A stretch of 64,000 bases of DNA from Aotearoamyces nothofagi. Taxonomy: Eukaryota; Ascomycota; Leotiomycetes; Leotiales; Tympanidaceae. Position 1 is the first letter of the stretch. Every line of letters starts with the position of its first letter. Shown here in pieces: positions 22,905 through 32,859 of this stretch. A model generated the notes under the pieces. That model was not told where the DNA came from. It ran no database searches and was given only the letters and a program-made list of their open reading frames with translations. The stretch is taken from positions 372,001-436,000 of the forward strand of contig JADDTR010000007.1 in the NCBI GenBank assembly GCA_015345905.1. The letters are read 5' to 3'. The position numbers and the translations under genes are program-made.

Positions 22905-24772
22905 TTAAAACTGTATCAAATCTCCACCTTGGCCGTTATGCTGTTGTTGACCGGGCCGTTGACCGAATGGGTTACTAGAACCCTGGGCTCCGAATCCGTT
23001 CTGAGAACCCATGCCAAAGTTCGCTGGGCCAGTTGCAGCGGGCACTTGCTGTCCACCAAACCCGCTGGACTGTCCCCCATAACTGGTTTGAGGAAGGCCG
23101 GTAAATTGTGATTGCATGAACGGGTTATTTCCAGTCTGCTGCTCATGTACCCTGCCTAAGCCGGCACCAGCACTGTTGACAAACGTGCCCGGCGCTGTGT
23201 GCTGAGCGGGTATACGCAGATTGCCAACATTGCCAAATGTATCCTGCCCTTCGCCAGATTCAAGCAGAGAACTGAGCTTGGCTTCATACTGCGTTTGCGT
23301 TTTTTGAGGAGTGAAAGAAGTTGGTGGATTGAAGTTTGATGTATTGTTGAATTGGCTCATAGTTTTCTGCTCCTGTAAGGTGCTCAATGTGGGCTGAGAC
23401 TGAGTGCTAAATGGAGATGGACGTGACGCAGGCAGAGAGGTTGCGAATGGATTATTAGATCCGGTTTCCATGGGTCTGATTGGGGTCTGTGCCTGCTGTT
23501 GATTTGTAGCCCAAGGATTATTCGTGCTTACTGGAATGATTGGTGCAGGCTGCTGCTGTGGCTGTTGCTGTTGTTGCTGATAAGGATTGAAGCCGGTTGG
23601 TTGAGGAGCGAAGGGTTGCTGCTGCTGCCCATATGGATCAAACCCTGTAGGCTGTGGTCCAAAGCCGTTCGAAAATCCATTCTGATAACCGGTTGGTTGG
23701 CTTTGGAAGCCAGTCGGATTTGAGTAGGCGTTATTTAAAAAGCCCGTCTGCTGAGGTTGCATCATGGCATTGTGGTCAATGGGGTTTCCGGACCAATCCA
23801 CGGCTCCCTGTTGTTGGTACCCCTGATTAAATCCGGTATATTGAGGTTGGTTTGTCTGAACTGGATCATCATCAAAGAGAGATGCCGCGTTGTTATCCTC
23901 TAACTCCCTTCTCCGTAGTTCCTCTTCTTCTTTGCTGAGCTTTATAGCCTTTGCAAGATCATCGTCGTCTGGTTCACCACCTCTACTCTGTCTCTTCTTG
24001 CGGTCCTCTTCTTCCTGGTATTTGCTAGCCTCAATCGCCAGTTTGTACTCGGCATCCTCTTCATCCGCGCGTTGAGCCCGTTGCTGACGCTCTCGTGGTC
24101 TGCGCGGAGACGAGGGCTCGCCACTCGAAGCAAACTCCTCAATACCGCTGACTCTTGATTTCCACGTCTTACGGTCACTACGCTCTCCACGGAGCCTCTC
24201 TTCGTCTATAATAAGGGAAGTAAGTTCCTTTGCCGAGACTCTCACTAGCAATCTGTCAGTCCGGCGTCATATCAGCTCGATAGAGTTATAAGTTACCATT
24301 TTGTCCGACGTCCCGACCATCTTCATCGATATACTGGAACTCTCGCAGGGTCTTGATAATGTAGACGTTCTTCCGCGCCCAGGTGACAACGAGTTCTGAG
24401 CCTTCGTGGAGACTGTAGTCCAACACCTTGAGTGCTTTTAACACATGTCGCCAATTCTTGCCCTTATCATTCAAGCGCTTGTCCAGCATATCCATAATCT
24501 CGTAGAACTCAATCGACCTAGATAGATATTGTCAGATATGTGACCCCTCTTTCTTAGTAGGCACGCGTACGAGTTATATGTCATCTGTGCGATCTCCTGC
24601 ATTTCTGTCCCCGTCGGCCCCCAAGGGTCGTTACTGGTAGCTGCAGAAATATTATTAGGACTTGTACTTCTTCATCGTTGATGACGTTAGAATGCATACC
24701 ATTGCGAACCTTCACTTGGACACTTGAGTATCCTTTAGTGACGTTCTTCACGCTCCTTATAACCTTCGACAT
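22905..24772 (-). CDS. epsin (ENTH-domain endocytic adaptor, Ent1/2-like)
   Basis: A 567-residue adaptor in four exons: 24700-24772, 24571-24640, 24297-24517 and 22905-24244. The ENTH domain (about residues 1-150) is clear: it starts MSKVIRSVKNVTKGYSS and contains EIMDMLDKRLNDKGKNWRHV and VRVSAKELTSLI. This domain binds PtdIns(4,5)P2. Two ubiquitin-interacting motifs follow (around YKLAIEASKYQEEE and DLAKAIKLSKEEEE). The Gln/Asn/Gly-rich tail carries NPF motifs (NNPFATS, NNPFMQS, SNPFGQR) that bind EH-domain proteins. The last residues, DLIQF, resemble the C-terminal clathrin box of yeast epsins. It should act at endocytic sites. All exon phases agree. Confidence 0.93.
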
Positions 24773-26296
24773 GATTGCGACTGTGCTCAACCAAACTAAA
24801 TGCCAAAGCGACGGGATACCAGGTCGCTATTAAAGTGCAGAATATGGCACAAAGAATCGTGAAGGTGGTTGCACAGCAGTTCGGGCGCTCGACGACGAGG
24901 GGATGAGCAAGTTCAAAAGCCGTCGCCGGAAGCACTCGTCGCTTGGCACCTGGCAGATTGGATAGATAGTCCGATCCACAGGAAATGGTCGGTGTACAAT
25001 TGACAACGGAATAGTAATTCAATTTTGGATCGATTTATATGCGCCGATCGTCGTGAAACAACTGTTATGGAAATTAAGCATAATTTCGATGCGACAGGAG
25101 GTGCTCAGGACAGCTTGCATGGCAATAATGACGCGGCTAAGCCGAGAGGTAGCCATGCCTGCAGCTATTACATGCAGCACGTGATCCGCCACCCTTATCT
25201 TCACGTGATATATATATTTGCAGTCGATTTAAACCACTGTTCTGGCGACTTTCTAAATCAAGCTATAAAATGCAAGACTGTATTTTACTACTCTTTAAAT
25301 AAACTATAAATAGATCATTCACCTGGTTTTAATAATATAATTATGTCATGAGAATCGAGGTTCTTTCACCTTTCATGACAATAGACTTTGCGAAAGACGG
25401 AATTGGGAGCAGCTTGTTGGGCTTATAGAGAACAACATGTATCAGGAAAGACTACAAACTGCAGCAATATCTTGTCGTTTGGGGTCGTTTTCCTGTCGTT
25501 TTGCCTGTCGCAGTCGATTGAAGTGCTGTTGTCGTTTGGTCTATCGCAGTTGCAGTCGCTTGAAGTGCTGTTGTCGTTTGGTCTGTCGCGGTTGCAGTCG
25601 CTTGAAGTGTTGCTGTCGTTGTTGATTTACTTGTAGTTGCCGGGCTAAAAAAAATTGACACTTACTCATGCAGTTTTCCCGGCTCCGGTTCTTGATTATA
25701 CGAGTATCACTGTATCAACACTCCTTAATTATCAGTGGTATTGAAGTTATTCCTATTGAATGTTTACTCTATTTCAAAGCCGATTCATAGTCTCACTTCC
25801 ACAAAACCAAACTATTTTTAACCTCATAAGTTAAATATTGAGAATCAGCCAAATGCTTTTTACTAGCCTGTATTGACCCGACTCTTTTAGATTTCCCTCT
25901 GTGTCACAGATACTCGTGGCCCATCAATACCCAGTTGGGAGACGATATAATCTCCCGTAGTATCTTCCAACACAGCCACGAAAAATGGCTCGTCTGCTTC
26001 CTCTGACCAGTCTCGATATTTGTTGAATCTGGCTCAGAAGCTTGTTCCCGCAGCTGAGTTGCTATCTAGTACTGGTAGTTATCTCAAACCCTAGGAACCC
26101 ATCATATAAACGAGGTCCTGAGAGTATGATATTGCCGCATTGCTAACTAGCCATGTGATAACCGGACCAAGAATCATTCCGTTTGCATGAGAATGATGGC
26201 ACTTATGTCCTGACTGTGACTAGGACCCGAAGCTCTAGGTGATATGAATGGAATCAGAGCTACAGCTCTATTATGAAGTCTAACTCGCAGCGAGGT
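24773..26296. other. epsin upstream region and AT-rich intergenic DNA
   Basis: It contains CACGTG at 25178-25183 and TCACGTGA at 25201-25208, about 400 bp upstream of the epsin ATG, and then AT-rich sequence with a 42-bp minisatellite (listed separately). No gene is supported. Confidence 0.5.
25502..25621. repeat. 42-bp minisatellite, about 3 units
   Basis: Nearly three copies of a 42-bp unit with shared core TTGAAGTGCTGTTGTCGTTT. The open frames at 25388-25636 plus and 25452-25661 minus are artefacts of this repeat. Confidence 0.8.
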
Positions 26297-27289
26297 TCAG
26301 CCTGTAGGTCTAACCCCCTTGTCAAAGATTTCATCATGAGGAACAATCTCCACAGGGGCAGTATGCTTTTTTGGAGGCTGGTATTCCAGGCCAGCAGCCT
26401 GCAACATAGCATGCCGGACAGAGTCGATCCCAAGCTTGTTGCCATTTATTCGTTTTTCAGAACTGCAAGCAATCAGCTCGCCCAGCGCTCCACTTTCGTC
26501 TTCCTCATCCGGTTGTATGGTTCTTTGACATGTCTCCATTGTACGCCTCAGTTCGGAGAATCGTGACTCTAATGCTCCCTCACTGGGGGTCCTCGATGAT
26601 GGGAACAACAGTCGATCCACTTTTGCTAGGACGATTTGGTGAGGGATGTCCTGTTGTCGGAACAGAGCTAGCAGTTGTTCGTCCGATGTCTTAATTCCAT
26701 GCACAGCATCTACTAACAAGAAGGCTCTCTTCATCTGCTTTCTTTGTCCCAAGTATTTCAAGATCTCTTTGCCCCATTCTGCCCTACCGCCTTTCCCATA
26801 GCCAGGCATATCCAGGACGACAAGTCGGTTCTTGCCATTATCCTCTTCCCCACCTACGGCGAAAGCATTCATCATTCGAGTGCGGCCAGGTTTGGACGAG
26901 GTATGTGCCATCTTCTTCCCAAGCAGAGCATTAAGTAATGACGATTTCCCAACGTTCGAGCGGCCCAAGAAGCAAACCTCGGGAGAGTCGCCAAAACTCA
27001 TAGAATGGAACTTTGGAGCCGACCATAAGAACGTTGGTGGCTGCTTTGTGAAAAATGTCTCTGCGTATCGAATTTGAGCATCGGTAGGAGGTAGAGTGTC
27101 CCAATGTAGTGATAGTGCTGAAGTTGGAAAGTTCATATAATCCCTCGACTTTGGAAGCGTGCCTGCTGGTGGTGTTGTCTTGGAAGCGGCCGGCATTTCA
27201 TTAGAAACTGTAGAGGCCGCCCGGCAGATGGTAGCCCAATGCCTCGGCTTGAACCTCCCATATGGCCGTAGGCATGCGGGAGCGCACAT
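26297..27289 (-). CDS. mitochondrial EngB-type GTPase (Mrx8-like)
   Basis: A 330-residue TRAFAC GTPase of the EngB/YihA/YsxC family. The G1 loop is GRSNVGKS (residues 109-116), G3 is DMPGYG (160-165) and G4 is AKVD (222-225). The first ~50 residues are basic, Ser/Thr-rich and poor in acids, fitting a mitochondrial targeting sequence. Bacterial EngB assists large-subunit ribosome assembly, and yeast Mrx8 is the mitochondrial relative, so a role in mitochondrial translation is likely. I chose the ATG at 27289. An in-frame ATG at 27502 would overlap the start codon of the divergent FMC1 gene and adds residues that do not look like family sequence. Confidence 0.88.
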   Translation of the reverse strand: MCAPACLRPYGRFKPRHWATICRAASTVSNEMPAASKTTPPAGTLPKSRDYMNFPTSALSLHWDTLPPTDAQIRYAETFFTKQPPTFLWSAPKFHSMSFGDSPEVCFLGRSNVGKSSLLNALLGKKMAHTSSKPGRTRMMNAFAVGGEEDNGKNRLVVLDMPGYGKGGRAEWGKEILKYLGQRKQMKRAFLLVDAVHGIKTSDEQLLALFRQQDIPHQIVLAKVDRLLFPSSRTPSEGALESRFSELRRTMETCQRTIQPDEEDESGALGELIACSSEKRINGNKLGIDSVRHAMLQAAGLEYQPPKKHTAPVEIVPHDEIFDKGVRPTG

Positions 27290-27482
27290 CGACAAGTTTG
27301 AGATCGAAGCTCTTCTAATTGAATCGTGAATGGTGCTGCTACTCAAAAATATACGGAATACATGCCGAGACGGGCCGGTGCAGCAACCGAGGATTTCCCG
27401 AAGCCTTATGAGCTTCCGACCGTCATCTAAGCTTTCTTCAGCCAGCTTCTCAACATCAATCCTCCGCCCCCAAGTCTTCATT
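27290..27482. promoter_or_regulatory. bidirectional promoter, MRX8-like / FMC1
   Basis: Only 193 bp separate the divergent start codons of two predicted mitochondrial proteins. Transcription in both directions must start in or near this gap. Confidence 0.6.
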
Positions 27483-27794
27483 ATGGCGCCAAACCCAGCC
27501 AAGCTTCGTGCTATCTACCGATCATTCCTCCGGGAGCTCCCATCTCGAGGCCTACAAAGGCGCTCGCCACTCCAAGAACGCATCCGAGAATCTCTCGTGG
27601 CAGATACCACCACAACCGTCGATCATGCAGAGCAATTCTTGCAGTATGTCAAGGCACAGCGGATGTATGCTACATTGTTAGAGAGATATAATCCAGGGAT
27701 GACAATGGAAGAGGAGGAGAGAGTCAAGCTTACGGCGCGGAGAGTGGGTATGGATTTGCCTGTGGAGTACGAGGTGCCAGGAAAGAAATCTTGA
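27483..27794 (+). CDS. FMC1: FMC1-like ATP synthase assembly factor (LYR-type)
   Basis: A 103-residue protein with the N-terminal segment KLRAIYRSFLRELP, which contains the modified LYR motif of the Fmc1 family, and the conserved part AEQFLQYVKAQRMYATLLE followed by NPGM and RVGMDLP. Yeast Fmc1 works in the mitochondrial matrix, where it helps assemble the F1 part of ATP synthase. The length fits the family. The ATG at 27483 is favoured because LYR-type proteins start close to the motif; the in-frame ATG at 27330 adds 51 residues that belong to the overlapping promoter. Confidence 0.85.
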   Translation: MAPNPAKLRAIYRSFLRELPSRGLQRRSPLQERIRESLVADTTTTVDHAEQFLQYVKAQRMYATLLERYNPGMTMEEEERVKLTARRVGMDLPVEYEVPGKKS

Positions 27795-28648
27795 AACATC
27801 GGAACAACGGAACAACATTTGGGACGACGGATGTATAGAGGTGCTGGAGGCAATTGGGTGGGAATGTACATATAATATCCCACTGCGTAGGATATTTGGG
27901 CAAGGTTGGCTTGCTTTCGATAACCTGTTAAGCCCGGTGGTGACGGACTTTGGTGCTGGAATTGCTCGGGCCCAGGAATGCGTTACAGGCTTGTTTGCGT
28001 TAATACATGTGAATACATGTAGGTGCATTGAAGATTATGTACACAACAGAGGTGGGGGGCTCGTTAGGTTTGGATCACGGCTCACTATATCACAAACCCT
28101 GATATTACTGACTTCCACGGTGAAGCACATCCGTCGTCCATGGAAGTTAAGTCTTCTTGTATCATACTGTATACTTTGTAAAGACATACTTAAGATTCTA
28201 ATCAATAGAATCAATGGCCGGGATTTAAGTCACCACTTGTGCTATAGCAAATATTGTTTCATGTTTATTTATTTATTACATGCTTATAAGTCTCGACTAA
28301 GCTTAAGCCATCGTAGTCTATCGAGACCAATTCTACATAATAGACTTATCCAATTCAATTACCACCTCTAAAACCGGTATTTCTAATGCAATCGCACAAT
28401 GTAACTATACTTATCTTCATTCTCTAAAATAAGATCCTTAGTCCAAATCCTACTTAGTATATGCGGATAGAGTAATAGAGTAATAAACTGTAGCGTTCAA
28501 GCGAGGCTAATAGGATCTAGTGCTTGCACCGAAGAGTGTACGGGTATTGCTATAAATATAATGTGCCGCTGTTATCATATGAAGTCTGGCTCCATGATTA
28601 TAGGGTGCTCTTTTGATACTCCTCTAGTAGCATTGATCCATCCTAATC
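27795..28648. other. intergenic region, AT-rich
   Basis: 3' flanks of FMC1 and of the second regulator. A frame at 27841-28371 has no domain and poor codon texture. Nothing else visible. Confidence 0.5.
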
Positions 28649-31600
28649 TCAGCTTGGGCCAGCCCAAGGCAGCGGTACGGGTTGGATCCAATCAAAGGTA
28701 TCCATCAAATCGAAGCTACTAAGATTATCAAACAATGGAAAGTCGCAAGGCAAATCAAAGTCGTAAGAGGCCTGTGGTTCCGATAATTGTGATGGTGGCC
28801 CTTCTAGCACCTGGTCAAGGACACGACTGATGATACTGCTGACTTTGTTGCAAAGCCCGGCATTGGGGGCTGTTGGGGCTGATTGTTTGACCCAAGCGAG
28901 GAAGGCGATGCATAAACTAAGATTTTGGATAGTTTCAGATCGTGACATTTTGAGTCGAACCCCTTGACCCTCTTTCGTTTGCTTTAATAGTTCGACGCAA
29001 AGGATTCCGGCGGCTGGTGCACCGTAATACATAACCTTCGCTCCAGTTAGCATGACTCTTCTTAATATAAGGGAACCGAATTACGAATGTCGGAATACAT
29101 TAATAGCATCTCGCGCCTAGATAAATAGATCAAAAGGTTTGATAATAACCGACAAGAAAGAAATACCACAAAAAGCGTTCAAGTTACTAACTGGAACATG
29201 TATGGTGTTGTAAGGGTCGATAGCAGGTCTTGCACGAAAATAAAATGTCCTGTGGGAAGAGTACGTACCAACCATGCAAACTCGTGATGCCTGCCTACAA
29301 AGCGGTCTCTGTGGACCCAAAACAGAAGGCATAAGCTAAGCATTTCTGAAGATATATCCAAGAGCTCTTGGCAATCGCATTGGCCGTATTTGTTTAAAAG
29401 GCGCTCCAACATAAAGAGATTTTGAAGATTCTCTAATCGAGACCAAACCTTGGTCCATAAGGTTGCTGATGTTACGCTCGGATCCACAAGATCGTCTGGG
29501 TGGTAGATTAAACTGCGAGGACGCTGAGGGTCTAGTTGAGTAGCTCGCAGTTTTATTTCCCTGTTCGACTTTGTCAGCCAAAGTTCATTTATAGTAAATA
29601 GAAAGCCAGTTGCGGAATGAATCAAAAGCTCTCGTCGGATAGGGGAAAGGGGTCCCGCCTTGTTTTCATCTATTCTCTGTACGACAGCTGGAATACGGAC
29701 AGAATGGCAGTACTACTCAGATCTCCGTGGGATCTTACAACGTTCAACGTAGCATATTGCTACTTTTGCTGGAAAGTGTATTAAAATCAAACTTTCCTTT
29801 AATGGCTTCTTTAATCTGTACAAAACCTTTTGTAAAAAATGGAAAACTAATGTAAAGTATAACTCACTGTAAACGTTCCAAAACTCCCTCAGCAGCAGAG
29901 CCTAAGGCAACTTCCAGAATCTCGTCTTTTATACGAGCTAAATACATCCTCCCCTTGATCTTAGTAGTTAGATATATCTGCCCATTTGTATTCCAGCCAT
30001 TAGGATCGAGCGCTGCGATAGTATTCAATAGTTCTTGTCGATCTCCCAGTAAGGCATCATCGCTAATACAAAGTGGAGCAGGGGTTGAGCTATATCGGTG
30101 GCTCAGAGCTGGCGGTCGACCGGTAAATGCAGCTAAGGACTTGTCTATCGAATATACAGATGCATATATTCTTCTTCGTATCTGCGTGGAAATGGAAATT
30201 TTTCCGGGGCTTGAATCATTATCTCTATGCAAGCCTACTGCAGTGACTGCACTGGCAAGCTCGCCGTGCTGTTTCCATAGTATGGAACCTATCTAACTGT
30301 CAGCGTAGATATTATTTTAATGTTTAAATACACAACTAAGCGTAAATAGAGGACAGCGAATTACTGTTACACTTGTCTGCCACACTTGTCAAATATTGGG
30401 AAGTGTCTCTGACCATCTCTGGCATTTCAGCATTTTGATCGAGAGATAGAAGGAAGTATCACGATAGTCTGCCGCTGTCGAATGCTGACAAGTGGCCGTT
30501 CGGCCATTCTAACAGCTCCAACAAAGAGAGAACACATTTGAATCTAGAGACTTAAGAATGTCTTTTGATGTCGTATAGAGAATTAATATATAGAAACCAA
30601 ACTCACTTGTATCTCCACTGCAGAGGCTTTCCACCCGATTGTTTAGGGCCATGCAACACACAATAAGGGGGTTAACCATATCTGTATAGCTGCATAATAT
30701 AAGACAACTTGATGCACAATCTTTCATATCCAGCATAAACTGCTTGCGATCCTTCCGCCTATCTTCCTGAGCTGCAAATATCGGATCGAGATCTAAAGAT
30801 GCAATTGCCCCTAGGCTCCAATATAGGAACATGATACCAAGGGCTTCCCACCGGAAGTTTAAACCGGAAGGGGCATCGAGCCATTCCTGTGGATCTTCGG
30901 GCTCTTGAAGTGGTATGCTCGCGTTCTTGCAGAGCAACTGTGATACCATCTTTAAACCTTCCTCCTTTGAAGGCTTTGATAACTGGTCTCCGAAAGTGGT
31001 CCACATAGCCTGCATGCAGTATTCAATGCCAATGTTAGGCCACACATCACCGCCGCTCCTCTCAAATAAGAGATGGCACGTCTTTTGATCGGGTATTTGG
31101 TCCAGGATCTTTATACCTAGCCGGATATAGCATTTCTCTTCTCGTAATTGGCCTGCATCCTTTGTACCAGGTTGAATAACCTGTAGATTATTACCGGGTA
31201 TTCCTTGTTTTGTAGGCGCTTCTTCAAAATTTAAAGTATTAGGTTCAAGGTGACTTTGATTCTCACGAAAGACAGCAGAGAAGCTAGTGGGCCCCAAAAA
31301 TCCAGCAGAGTTTCCAAATAACGCCGATGTGGAGTTTCTGTCCGTCATGTGCGATCCAGATCCTGCTGCTGGGGATTGATGATTGGCATGTTCAGGAGAA
31401 TTAATAAAAAGAGGTGCCTGGGCTATTGTGTTGGGGATTGCCACTAATCTTGTCAGTCACTGGCAGATGAAATGACAAAGCACGCCATATCAAATAGCCT
31501 ACTGGAACTTTGTATTGCTCCTGCATCCTGAAGACCACCTTTGGTCATTGGTGCTGCTAGATATACACAGGAAGAGGATGTTTTGCGACGTTTACATCTG

Positions 31601-31707
31601 TCACACACTGGCAGCTTGTGGTCGCATGCCATTTTCCTTTTCCGGCATGGTTCACAGGCTTGTTGTCGGCCATTTCGCCGCCGTGGAACTGCAGGCTGGT
31701 GAGACAT
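28649..31707 (-). CDS. Zn2Cys6 transcription factor, six exons
   Basis: A 781-residue regulator assembled from exons 31503-31707, 30607-31443, 29868-30288, 29739-29815, 29269-29687 and 28649-29035; all phases agree. The zinc cluster has cysteines 18, 21, 28, 35, 38 and 47. The middle homology region shows the family segments RRRIYASVYSIDKSLAAFTG, DPNGWNTNGQIY, SLIYHPDDL, LENLQNLFMLERLL, FWVHRDRF and YGAPAAGILCVELL, known from many fungal-specific regulators. Introns 2 (318 bp) and 5 (233 bp) are long for this window, while introns 3 and 4 are 52 and 51 bp. Its target is unknown. It is the nearest regulator to the GAG cluster, one gene away. Confidence 0.82.
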
Positions 31708-32859
31708 GTTGAAGGATCATACCAGACGGCGCCGCCAGTTATTGACAAGGAGACTTTTGTTTTTTTTTTCGGATTGAGAGCGAGGAAGAGGATGGCGTGC
31801 CATTTGGTCCGGGACGCTGGCGGCTCTCGGAGCTCGAAGCGGCGTTCGGAGCGGAGTCACGAATCTGAAAGTCACGTGGGGATATTTACAGTACTTTCCA
31901 CCATCGGACCCTACATTTTAGCAGTTAGCACTAGGTATTTGGGTCTTCAAGACTCATGTTTATATACAACATCTTGCTATCAAAGTTTCTGCACTATTTG
32001 ATAACCAACTGTGTTCCAAACGAATAAAGGTCTCCGGTCTTCATATCATGGCTCTTTGAGCACTACCGGTGTCCTGGGGTCAGATCGATAAATATGCTAG
32101 CTACTATGAGGCCTATGGCGGAGGCTAATAGCCTAAGCCGTCGTATACATGATATGATGCAGGATATACTGTAGATGATACTTCGCAATACAGTCTTTCC
32201 GACAGGCCATGGAGACCAGTCTGCCAGAGAGCGATACCAGGTGTTCTCCCATCGACAGGGCTCTGGCTCTCTATCCTGCAGTCGCATGCCTGTCTGTTAT
32301 TTATAACTGTGATGGGCGAGTGCATGGAACGGCCAGTCCCCTAGACTTGGCGTGCATGGACGGCCCTCCGGACCACTGGCGTCGAAGATTAAGCGCTGAA
32401 GCAGGCCCCTCCGCATTAAATCACACTGCGAGCTGCAGCAGAGGAAGCCAACTGAAGCCAGCTCGGCTGCTTATTCGCCAGACACGCCATTAAGGTCTGG
32501 GAAGCTCGGAATGGCAGCATGGGTGGCCATCACCGGTGGCATATCTGCCAATTGCAGATGTCGTCGGGAGCCGGCCTTGCTATTGCGGTAGCTGTGTTGG
32601 ATGCCTGGATGCATCGCTCTTGGAGGGCTGACCTCCGTCTGTTCATGCCTCTGCTATCTTAAGCTGCTATGCCATGTAGGGGCCTTTGGCCAGCTCTTGC
32701 ATGCACGCCGAAGCCTTGGCTTCAAGAGGCCATAAGGGAGGCCAACATCCCCCGACTTCTGCTTGATTGTGTCGTGGTGCTCGTTGGACAATGTATTGAC
32801 AACCACCCTGGCCTCATAGCTAAGGTAGCTGGCCCAAACACGAGGCGACGCGCGCGACA
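31708..32859. promoter_or_regulatory. divergent upstream region, regulator / large protein
   Basis: A 1.15-kb gap between divergent starts. TCACGTG at 31872-31878 is 165 bp upstream of the regulator's ATG. A T-tract lies near 31758. No coding frame is supported. Confidence 0.5.

Noticed and set aside
25388-25661. Short frames on both strands
   Set aside because: Products of the 42-bp minisatellite.
27330-27482. N-terminal extension of FMC1
   Set aside because: It overlaps the other gene's leader, and LYR-type proteins start close to the motif.
29713-29715. In-frame TAG suggesting that the second regulator is a pseudogene
   Set aside because: It lies inside a 51-bp intron with good GTAAGA donor and TTCCAG acceptor; splicing keeps the frame and all exon phases agree.
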